Source of the DNA: DSNY01 sp016861185
GTDB taxonomy: Bacteria > Pseudomonadota > Gammaproteobacteria > Burkholderiales > Burkholderiaceae_F
Direction of reading: 5' to 3'
Length of the DNA: 15,573 bases
NCBI GenBank assembly: GCA_030263275.1
Contig: SZOR01000098.1
Coordinates: 1 to 15,573, forward strand
Shown: piece by piece, positions 5,696 through 15,573 of the stretch
Position numbering within the stretch: the stretch's first letter is position 1
Layout of the letters: each line of letters starts with the position of its first letter
Translations under genes and position numbers: made by a program
The notes under the pieces: model-generated
Database searches by the model: none
What the model saw: only the letters and a program-made list of their open reading frames with translations
What the model was told of the DNA's origin: nothing

Positions 5696-7543
5696 CTAAT
5701 CGGCTCGCACGACCCGATTCTTCCCGGCGCGCTTGGCCTCGTACAGCGCGCGGTCGGCGCGATGGATCATCTCCTCGAGCGATTCGCCGGTGCGCCATTG
5801 CACGGCGCCGGCGGAGAAGGCGAGCGTCCACGGGCGGCCTTCGAACTGGAAGCCGCGCTTGGCCAACTCGCGCTGCAGCCGCTCGGCCGCCGCAGCCGCC
5901 TCGCCGACGTCGGTGGCCGGCAGCAGCAGTCCAAACTCCTCGCCCCCGAGCCGCGCGATGAAGTCGGTCGGCCGCACGGTCGCCTGCATCAGCGAGGCGA
6001 CGTGGATCAGCGCCCGGTCGCCGGCGACGTGGCCGAGCGAGTCGTTGAGCTTCTTGAAGTCGTCCAGATCGATCATCACGAAGCCGAGCGCGGCACCGTA
6101 GCGTGTTGCGCGCGCCGTCTCGATGCGGAACGCTTCCTCCAGCCCGCGCCGGTTCAGCGCAAAGGTCAGCGGGTCCTTCTGCACCAGCGCCGAGACCTGC
6201 GTCAGCTCCTTTTCGAGTTGCTGCACGCGCGCCTCGTAGGTTTCGACCTTCTTGCGCGCGGCGACCAGCTCCTCGCGCGACTGCCGGATGTCGGTGCGGA
6301 CGATCTGCGTGTCAGCCAGCAGCCCCTTGATGACCGCCGACAGCGTATCGAAGTCGGTCGCGCCTTCGAGCTGCTTCTGGTAGCCGCCGACCTGCTCGTA
6401 GAACCTGCCGGTGCTGCTCGACATCGAGCCGATGCGCTCGACGAGGGTGGCGAGCATCTCCTTCAGCGCGAACTTCGCTTCCTGCAGGCTGCGGCGCGCG
6501 GTCGCCTGCTGCGCGATGATCTGCGCGAGCCGCACTTCCGCCTGCTCCAGCGCCGCCGCACGGATCGGCCCGCCGAGCAGCGCGCGGATCGGCTCGAGCT
6601 GCCCCGCCAGCCACGCCTCCTCGGGTGTCAGGCTCTTCATGTTGTCGCACAGCAGCGCGAGCAGGCGCTGCAGGCCCTCGCGGATCTTGTGCTCTTCGGC
6701 GATCTGGCGGTCGATCTCGCGCACCGCGTCGGTGAAACGCGCAACCAGCTTGCCGATGTCGTGGCCCGCCAGTTTGCCGGTGTGCTGCTCGGCATAAGCG
6801 CGCAGCTTCGCTGCGGCCGGCGTACCCTCGCCGCACGACTGCTCGAGCAAGCGCATCGAGCGCAGCGCGACCTGCCGCCACGCGTCGGCCTCGGCGCGCG
6901 CTGCGGCCGCCGCGGCTTCGATCTGCGGATCGTTGCCGTACCGCGTGGCCACCGGCGGCGCAGGCGCCGCGGCCGGCGTCTGCGTCGGCGCGACAAGCGG
7001 ATCGGCCAGATCGTCGCGCGCGCCGGGCAGCGACGCGAGCGCGGGTCCCCAGCTTTCCATCAGCCGCTGCAGGCGGTCGAGCGCGACATCGGGCGCATCG
7101 GCGGCGCCGTCGACGACGCGCATCACCGCTTCGAGCTTGCGCGCGCGCGTCCAGCCGGCATGCAGCGCGTCGGCCTGTCGCAGCAGTGCAACCGCGGTCT
7201 GCGGCCAGTTGCCAGCCGCGCCGCCCGGCCGGCGTTCGAGCGCACGATCGATCACGTCCCGCACGGCCGCCCAGTCCTGCTGCTGCGCGCGCTCGAGTGC
7301 GGCGTTGGCTTCCTGCGAACCGATCCGATTGCTGCGGACGAGATCCTTCAGGACATCCTTGACGATCGCCGCGGCCGAAGCGCCCGGCGGACGCCCGCCG
7401 GCCAGCTCGTAGTACACGTCGGTGAAGGTCTCGGGCGTCGGAATGATCTTGCGCTCGGCGAGCGTCTTCAGCGCGCGGCGCGCGATCTCGGCCTGGTTGA
7501 CCCCGGATCCGGCCCGGGGCTGAGGCGCGTCGTTCATGTTCAT
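5696..7543 (-). CDS. Diguanylate cyclase with long helical N-terminal region (615 aa)
   Basis: The protein makes cyclic-di-GMP from two GTP. The C-terminal GGDEF domain (about 450-612) has DPLTFALNRRGLEEAF, metal/base residues in VMIDLDDFKKLNDSLGHVAG, and the active site GGEEF at 533-537. An intact inhibitory I-site, RPTD 524-527, sits exactly five residues before it, so product inhibition is expected. The N-terminal 15-100 region (ERKIIPTPETFTDVYYELAGG) is a conserved-looking helical module. Residues 180-200 are a Pro/Ala linker, and about 205-455 are mostly helical or coiled coil. No membrane segment or known sensor domain was recognised. The ATG at 7543 starts one nucleotide after the TGA of the upstream gene with a GAGG about 7 nt before it, so translation is probably coupled. 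A second ATG at 7537 is the alternative start. Confidence 0.93.
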   Translation of the reverse strand: MNMNDAPQPRAGSGVNQAEIARRALKTLAERKIIPTPETFTDVYYELAGGRPPGASAAAIVKDVLKDLVRSNRIGSQEANAALERAQQQDWAAVRDVIDRALERRPGGAAGNWPQTAVALLRQADALHAGWTRARKLEAVMRVVDGAADAPDVALDRLQRLMESWGPALASLPGARDDLADPLVAPTQTPAAAPAPPVATRYGNDPQIEAAAAAARAEADAWRQVALRSMRLLEQSCGEGTPAAAKLRAYAEQHTGKLAGHDIGKLVARFTDAVREIDRQIAEEHKIREGLQRLLALLCDNMKSLTPEEAWLAGQLEPIRALLGGPIRAAALEQAEVRLAQIIAQQATARRSLQEAKFALKEMLATLVERIGSMSSSTGRFYEQVGGYQKQLEGATDFDTLSAVIKGLLADTQIVRTDIRQSREELVAARKKVETYEARVQQLEKELTQVSALVQKDPLTFALNRRGLEEAFRIETARATRYGAALGFVMIDLDDFKKLNDSLGHVAGDRALIHVASLMQATVRPTDFIARLGGEEFGLLLPATDVGEAAAAAERLQRELAKRGFQFEGRPWTLAFSAGAVQWRTGESLEEMIHRADRALYEAKRAGKNRVVRAD

Positions 7544-7544
7544 T

Positions 7545-9917
7545 TCAGGCCTCGCGACCGAGGAAACCGTGGATCCGGCCGGGCGGTGCGTCCAGGGCCG
7601 GTCGAAGGGCCGCATCCTTCGACGCGCGGCCTACTCCCACGGCCGGGGGCGCGGCCGCGCCGTCCGCGCGTTGCGCCGCCGGCACCGCGCGCCAGCCGGC
7701 GCAGCGCGCGGCATCGCGCAGCAGCGCGGCGAACTCTTCGGCCGGCATCGCGCGCGCGAACAGCCACCCCTGCATCAGCCGGCAGCCCTCGTCGACGAGC
7801 CGCTCCATCTGCTCGCGCGTCTCCACGCCCTCGGCGACGACCCGCAGCTTCAGACTCCTGCTCATCGCGATGATCGCGGCGACGATCGCCGCATTGTCGC
7901 CGCTCGACTCCAGCTCGCGCACGAACGAGCGGTCGATCTTTAGCGTGTCGATCGGCAGCCGCTTGAGGTAAGCGAGCGACGAGTAGCCGGTGCCGAAGTC
8001 GTCGATCGAGATCGATACGCCGAGCTGCTTGAGCGCCTGCAACAGCGGCAGCGCGGTCGCGAGGTTGTGCATCAGCACCGTTTCGGTCAGTTCCAGCTCG
8101 ATCATGCCCGGCGGCAGTCCGCTCTCCGCGAGTGCCCGCTGCACCGGCGCAACCAGGTCGGCGCGCTGGACGTGGCGACTGGAGATGTTGATCGACACCG
8201 GCACCGGCGCGATACCCGCCTTCCGCCAGGCGGCGACCTCGCGGCACACCTCGGCGATCGCCCACTCGGTGATCGGCACGATCAGCCCGGTCTCCTCGGC
8301 GAGCGCGATGAACTCGGCGGGCGCGACCAGATCGTCGCCGCGCTTCCAGCGCATCAGCGCCTCGGCGCCGACGACGCGGCCGTCGACCGCATCGACCTTC
8401 GGCTGGTAGTGCAGCACGAGTTCCTTGCGCTCGAGCGCGCGGTGCAACGCCGTTTCGAGCCGCCAGCGCTCGGCGGTAGCGGTATTCATCGCGTCGTCGA
8501 AGATCTGCCAGCCGTTGCGGCCGGCGTCCTTGACCGTGTACATCGCGATGTCGGCCTTGCGCACGAGCGTTTCGACGTCACCGCCGTGCTGCGGGAACAG
8601 CGCCACGCCGATCGACGCGGTGACGAAGACCTCGTGCCCGCCGCAGGCGATCGGCAGGCGCAGCACGTCGAGCAGCCGCGGCGCGACGCGTTCGACGACG
8701 CCGGCATCGGCCAGATCGGTCAGCAGGATCGTGAACTCGTCGCCGCCGAGCCGCGCGACGCTGTTGGCCGCGCCGCGGGCTTGCTCCGGGGTCAAGCCCG
8801 GGGCAAGCGCCGCGGCGCCCTCGGCGGCGCGCGCGACGGTATCGTTCTCGCGCACCGCGAGGTGCAGTCGCTTGGCGACTTCGCGCAGAAGCTGGTCGCC
8901 GACCTGGTGGCCGAGCGTGTCGTTGATCTGCTTGAAGCGGTCGATGTCGATGAACAGCACCGCGACGTGCGTTCCGGCGTCGCGCGCGCGCTCGAGGCTG
9001 ACCGCGAACTGGTCCCGGAAGTAGCGCCGGTTCGGCAGGCCGGTCAGGCTGTCGAAGTTGGCGAGCTGGCGGATCTGGTCCTCGGCCTGCTTGCGTTCGG
9101 TGATGTCCTGCAGCACGCCGTGCAGCGCGACCGCGCAACCGCGGTCGTCGCGGTCGATCTCGGCCTCGACGTGGACCATGCGAAGCTGGCCGTTGGGCCG
9201 CATGATGCGACACTCGAAGTGCAGTTGCCCGGTGCCGGCGACCGCTTCGCGGAACAGCTCTTCGATCCGCTCCCGCTCGTCGTCGAGCACGCGCGTCCAC
9301 AGGAACCAGTCCGCGAGCCCCTCCTCCTGCCGCGTCAGCCCGGCGATCGCGAAGCACTCGTCGGACAGCTTGACCCAGCGGCGCGTCATGTCCCATTCCC
9401 AGCTTCCGAGCCGCGCGATGCGCTGCGCCTTGGTGAGCTTGGCCTGGCTCGCGGCGAGCTCTTCGCGCATCCGCGCGGCGCGCAGCATGTAGCGCAGCCG
9501 CTGCGACAACAGCGTCCACTGGCTCGTGCTCTTGACGAAGAAGTCGGTCGCACCGGCCTCGTACGCGCGCGCGATGGACTCCTCGTCGTCGAGCCCCGTC
9601 AGCATCAGCACCGGCACGTGTTCGCCGCCCGGCAGCTTGCGCAGCCGCTCGCAGGTCGCAAAACCGTCGATCTCCGGCATCAGCGCGTCGAGCACGACGA
9701 CGTCGGGTTGGTGCTGCGCGAAGGCCGCGAGCGCCTGCGCGCCGCTCTCCGCTTCGATCACGCTCCACCGCCGCTCCGCGAGCGCGGAGGCGGTCAGCAG
9801 GCGCGCCACTGCGTCGTCGTCGACCAGCAGCACGCGCTCGCCCTCGACGCGCTGCCAGGCCGCGTCCCGAGCCTGTCGAAGGGCGCCCGGTGCGGAGTTC
9901 TGGGTGTGGCCGTCCAT
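7545..9917 (-). CDS. REC-PAS-GGDEF-EAL cyclic-di-GMP regulator (790 aa)
   Basis: This is a response regulator with both c-di-GMP synthesis and hydrolysis domains. REC about 28-145: D33-D35 cluster, phospho-acceptor D77 in VVLDALMPEIDG, T107 and K129. PAS about 165-275, ending LQDITERKQAED. GGDEF about 285-475: LTGLPNRRYFRDQF, FIDIDRFKQINDTLGHQVGD, and active site GGDEF 391-395. EAL about 485-735: EAL at 519-521, N577 in INISSRH, ELTET 609-613, DDFGTGYSSL 639-648, LKIDRSF 659-665, and AEGVET 695-700, so the phosphodiesterase site looks complete. A 26-residue insertion (364-389) splits the REND I-site (356-359) from GGDEF. A tail after 740 carries a short repeat. The gene starts 25 nt after the hybrid kinase, with GGGAAGG about 12 nt upstream. 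The kinase HPt is a likely phosphodonor. Confidence 0.95.
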   Translation of the reverse strand: MDGHTQNSAPGALRQARDAAWQRVEGERVLLVDDDAVARLLTASALAERRWSVIEAESGAQALAAFAQHQPDVVVLDALMPEIDGFATCERLRKLPGGEHVPVLMLTGLDDEESIARAYEAGATDFFVKSTSQWTLLSQRLRYMLRAARMREELAASQAKLTKAQRIARLGSWEWDMTRRWVKLSDECFAIAGLTRQEEGLADWFLWTRVLDDERERIEELFREAVAGTGQLHFECRIMRPNGQLRMVHVEAEIDRDDRGCAVALHGVLQDITERKQAEDQIRQLANFDSLTGLPNRRYFRDQFAVSLERARDAGTHVAVLFIDIDRFKQINDTLGHQVGDQLLREVAKRLHLAVRENDTVARAAEGAAALAPGLTPEQARGAANSVARLGGDEFTILLTDLADAGVVERVAPRLLDVLRLPIACGGHEVFVTASIGVALFPQHGGDVETLVRKADIAMYTVKDAGRNGWQIFDDAMNTATAERWRLETALHRALERKELVLHYQPKVDAVDGRVVGAEALMRWKRGDDLVAPAEFIALAEETGLIVPITEWAIAEVCREVAAWRKAGIAPVPVSINISSRHVQRADLVAPVQRALAESGLPPGMIELELTETVLMHNLATALPLLQALKQLGVSISIDDFGTGYSSLAYLKRLPIDTLKIDRSFVRELESSGDNAAIVAAIIAMSRSLKLRVVAEGVETREQMERLVDEGCRLMQGWLFARAMPAEEFAALLRDAARCAGWRAVPAAQRADGAAAPPAVGVGRASKDAALRPALDAPPGRIHGFLGREA
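7586..7610. repeat. Short interspersed repeat, copy d (weak match)
   Basis: On the minus strand this contains CCCTTCGACCGGCCCTGGAC, resembling the widespread CCTTCGACAGGCTCAGGAC-type repeat. It encodes about residues 770-778 (ALRPALDAPPG) of the low-complexity tail after the EAL domain. A shorter opposite-orientation fragment (TCCTTCGACGCGCGG) follows at about 7615. This is the least certain of the four copies. Confidence 0.45.
8751..8828. repeat. 78-bp in-frame palindromic insertion inside the GGDEF domain
   Basis: The 78 bp encode residues 364-389 of the REC-PAS-GGDEF-EAL protein, which are absent from the normal GGDEF pattern: DTVAR should run straight into LGGDEF. The core is an imperfect palindrome, 8779-8790 against 8797-8808 (GCTTGCTCCGGG and CCCGGGGCAAGC, one mismatch, 6-nt loop). 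The 9-mer CGCGCGACG occurs at 8752-8760 and again at 8830-8838, exactly 78 bp apart, as a target-site duplication would. The translation of the core (LAPGLTPEQARG) resembles the 'PGLDPG' peptides encoded by similar palindromes elsewhere, including 13845-13867 here. Confidence 0.8.
9863..9884. repeat. Short interspersed repeat, copy a
   Basis: On the minus strand it includes CCCTTCGACAGGCTCGGGAC, a close match to the CCTTCGACAGGCTCAGGACG-type repeat known to be scattered through many proteobacterial genomes. Read on the plus strand, other frames give the tell-tale SLSKG peptide. It lies in the extreme N-terminus (residues 12-19, ALRQARDA) of the REC-PAS-GGDEF-EAL protein, before the receiver fold begins, where it is unlikely to disturb function. 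Confidence 0.8.
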
Positions 9918-9942
9918 CGCTTCGCCGCCTTCCCGTTCCCTC

Positions 9943-13920
<3,978 letters not shown>

Positions 13921-14129
13921 GTGTTCGGAGAGCCCGCGCGCAAGCGCAGGCGCAGGGCGCCTCAGTCTGGTTTCGGCCGCGCGCCGATCAACTTGACGCG
14001 AGGGCGCCCCTCGAAAAGCGTGCGGTTAACGCGACTTTTCCGCCCTCCCTGCGGCTTGGCGCGCGGATCTGCGCGCTCATGGCGCGCCCCGGCTGGCACA
14101 ATTCGCGCGGGTCGATCGGGGCGAGGGGA
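13921..14129. other. Divergent intergenic region between the hybrid kinase and the PAS kinase
   Basis: These 209 bp separate divergently transcribed kinase genes and should hold both promoters. There is a 6-bp-arm stem at 13999-14013 (CGAGGG-CGC-CCCTCG), a relatively AT-rich patch TGCGGTTAACGCGACTTTTC at 14021-14040, and the -24/-12-like site listed separately. No convincing sigma-70 promoter was found for the minus-strand operon. Confidence 0.5.
14094..14108 (+). promoter_or_regulatory. Possible sigma-54-type -24/-12 element before the PAS kinase
   Basis: TGGCACAATTCGCGC has a perfect TGGCAC half and GG-N10-GC spacing, but lacks the TT of the -12 box, giving 8 of 11 fixed positions. It ends 21 nt before the ATG at 14130, which would leave a leader of only about 10 nt. 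The CACAATTCGC core also begins the first 101-bp tandem unit at 3434, so the match could reflect a shared repeat or chance. Confidence 0.22.
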
Positions 14130-15443
14130 ATGCAAGCAGCACACCGGCGCGGGATCGCGCTGTCGGCGGGGATCGCCTCCGCGGGGACGGCCGAAGCAGC
14201 CTTCGGCGCGCCGGCTGCCGCGATCCCCTGGCTGCTCGGCGCCGCCTCCGTCGGTGCGCTGATCGCGCTGGCCGCGGTCGTGGTCGCGCAGCGACTGCGC
14301 AGCGCGCGCGAGATCGCGACGATGCGCCGCACGCTGACGGCCTCCGCCGACTGGTGGTGGCGCACCGACGCGGCGCTTGCGGTCGTCGAAGTCGAGCCCG
14401 GACGCAGGCTCTCCGCCGCGGTCGAGCTGAAGCTGCTGCTCGGCCGCAAACCCTGGCAACTGGCCGACGCGAGCGAAGCCCCGCAGGAGCTCGCCGAGGC
14501 GATCGACGCGCGCGCGCCCTTCTACGACGTGCTCGTGCGCGTGCCGACCGGCACGGCTGCACGCACGATTGCGCTTTCCGGCACCCCGTTGTTCTCCGGC
14601 AGCGGCCGCTTCGCCGGGTACGCAGGGGTCGCGCGCGACCTCACGGAAACGCTCGCCGCGGCGCGCGGGGGCAGCCGCGAGCAGGCCGCCGAGATCGAGC
14701 GGCTGCGCGCCGAGCTCGAAGCCTCCGCCCGGGAAGGGGCGGAGCGGGCGCGCGCGTTCGAGTTCGCCGTCAAGGAGCTCGACAGCTTCTCGCACTCCGT
14801 GTCGCACGACCTGCGCGCGCCGCTGCGCGTCGTCGACGGCTTCGCCAACATCGTGCTCGAGGACTACGGCGACCGCCTCGACGACCTCGGGCGCGAGCAT
14901 CTGAAGCGCATCGTCACCGCCGGCAACCGGATGAACTCGATGATCGACACGCTGCTCGCGCTGTCGAAGATGACGAGCCGCGAGATCGAGCGCGAGCGCG
15001 TCGACCTGTCGCAACTGGCGCGCGAGCTGGCCGACGAACTGCGCGCGCAGGACGGCGCACGCCGGGTGCAGTTCGTCGTCGCCGAAGGCCAGTCCGCCGA
15101 CGGCGACCGCACGCTGCTGCGGCTCGTGCTGCAAAACCTGCTCGGCAACGCCTACAAGTTCACCGCCAGGGTGCCCGCCGCGCGCGTCGAGTTCGGCGCG
15201 CGCAGCGAAGGCGGCCAGACCGTCTACTACGTGCGCGACAACGGCGCCGGCTTCGACATGCGCTTCGCCGACAAGATGTTCGGCCTGTTCCAGCGCTTCC
15301 ACAGCGCCAACGAATTCCCCGGTACCGGCGTCGGTCTCGCCACCGTGCAGCGGATCGTCCGCAAGCACGGCGGGCGGATCTGGGCGGAGTCGAAGCCGGG
15401 CGAAGGGGCGACGTTCTTCTTCACGTTGTGGGAGAAGCGCTGA
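14130..15443 (+). CDS. Membrane PAS sensor histidine kinase, phytochrome-like HisKA class (437 aa)
   Basis: This membrane-anchored sensor kinase lacks a receiver. A weakly hydrophobic stretch (about 8-30) and a clear membrane segment (about 32-54, IPWLLGAASVGALIALAAVV) are followed by a PAS-like domain about 66-175 (LTASADWWWRTD, ending YAGVARDLTETLA). A short coiled coil comes next (about 183-210). HisKA has H226 in LDSFSHSVSHDLRAPLRVVD, and HATPase_c has N336/N340 in LQNLLGNAYKF, DNGAG 370-374 and GTGVGL 398-403. The SVSHDLRAPLR form is typical of bacteriophytochrome-type kinases, but no chromophore domain is present. I chose the ATG at 14130 because a GAGGGG lies just before it, although the spacing is short. 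An in-frame ATG at 14079 is the alternative. No partner regulator follows before the window ends. Confidence 0.9.
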   Translation: MQAAHRRGIALSAGIASAGTAEAAFGAPAAAIPWLLGAASVGALIALAAVVVAQRLRSAREIATMRRTLTASADWWWRTDAALAVVEVEPGRRLSAAVELKLLLGRKPWQLADASEAPQELAEAIDARAPFYDVLVRVPTGTAARTIALSGTPLFSGSGRFAGYAGVARDLTETLAAARGGSREQAAEIERLRAELEASAREGAERARAFEFAVKELDSFSHSVSHDLRAPLRVVDGFANIVLEDYGDRLDDLGREHLKRIVTAGNRMNSMIDTLLALSKMTSREIERERVDLSQLARELADELRAQDGARRVQFVVAEGQSADGDRTLLRLVLQNLLGNAYKFTARVPAARVEFGARSEGGQTVYYVRDNGAGFDMRFADKMFGLFQRFHSANEFPGTGVGLATVQRIVRKHGGRIWAESKPGEGATFFFTLWEKR

Positions 15444-15451
15444 TCAGCGCT
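15436..15451. terminator. Perfect 16-bp palindrome overlapping the kinase stop codon
   Basis: AGCGCTGATCAGCGCT is a complete palindrome that includes the TGA stop (15441-15443) of the PAS kinase and is followed by GTTTCG. It could act as a weak transcription terminator or mRNA 3' end stabiliser. The T-run is short, so an intrinsic terminator is only tentatively called. Confidence 0.4.
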
Positions 15452-15529
15452 GTTTCGCGGCGTCGCTCGTGCCGCTGCGCGTTGTCGCTTCTTCGTTCTT
15501 CCAAGGGTGGACGCTCGGGCCGCGGGGCC

Positions 15530-15561
15530 CCTACTTCTCTTGTCTTGCCAAGAGAAGTAGG
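15530..15561. repeat. Hairpin repeat at the right edge (12-bp arms)
   Basis: CCTACTTCTCTT at 15530-15541 is the exact reverse complement of 15550-15561, with loop GTCTTGCC. The word CAAGAGAAG recurs just after it (15562-15570). The layout resembles the ACTTTCTTTGC...CAAAGAAAGTAAGCAAAGAAAGG intergenic elements common in Burkholderiales and Xanthomonadales, here with a different stem sequence. It continues past the window edge. A GGGCC-GCGG-GGCCC stem at 15517-15530 adjoins it. The remaining bases 15452-15516 show no gene. Confidence 0.75.
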
Positions 15562-15573
15562 CAAGAGAAGGCG

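Overview
The window is a dense, GC-rich, high-coding-density stretch of a proteobacterial chromosome. It is devoted almost entirely to signal transduction: chemotaxis, phosphorelay and cyclic-di-GMP turnover. Protein styles (CheA with an extra domain between P1 and P3, NarL/LuxR regulators, REC-PAS-GGDEF-EAL), the GC bias and short interspersed repeats whose translations read like 'PERVEG' or 'SLSKG' suggest a betaproteobacterium of the Burkholderiales/Rhodocyclales type. That assignment is inference; no rRNA or other phylogenetic marker is present.

Layout. (1) 1-3198, minus strand: a chemotaxis operon in the order small CheZ-like protein, CheY, CheA, CheW. CheW runs off the left edge. (2) 3199-3794: a divergent intergenic region with three head-to-tail copies of a 101-bp repeat, the first carrying a perfect 16-bp-arm hairpin. 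(3) 3795-5595, plus strand: a soluble REC-HisKA_3-HATPase kinase followed by a NarL/LuxR-type response regulator. (4) 13920-5696, minus strand: a three-gene operon of a 1325-aa membrane hybrid kinase (HAMP-GAF-PAS-PAS-HisKA-HATPase-REC-REC-HPt), a REC-PAS-GGDEF-EAL protein and a coiled-coil GGDEF diguanylate cyclase. The last two genes are one nucleotide apart. (5) 14130-15443, plus strand: a membrane PAS histidine kinase of the phytochrome-like 'SVSHDLRAPLR' class. It is followed by a palindrome and by the edge of a hairpin-forming intergenic repeat.

How the genes may work together (inference). The HPt domain that ends the hybrid kinase is a natural phosphodonor for the receiver of the next protein, so the 13920-5696 operon looks like a phosphorelay that sets c-di-GMP level. 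The chemotaxis operon supplies a CheA-CheY pathway with its own phosphatase candidate. The REC-first kinase lacks membrane segments and probably takes its input from another phosphodonor. The orphan-looking PAS kinase at the right has no regulator in the window.

The most unusual signal is small-scale: short repeats sit inside coding sequence. A 78-bp in-frame palindromic insertion, flanked by 9-bp direct repeats, separates the RxxD inhibitory site from the GGDEF active site of the REC-PAS-GGDEF-EAL protein. At least four copies of a second short repeat lie in linkers or terminal tails of the c-di-GMP operon proteins. No transposase, tRNA, rRNA, CRISPR array or complete prophage gene was seen.
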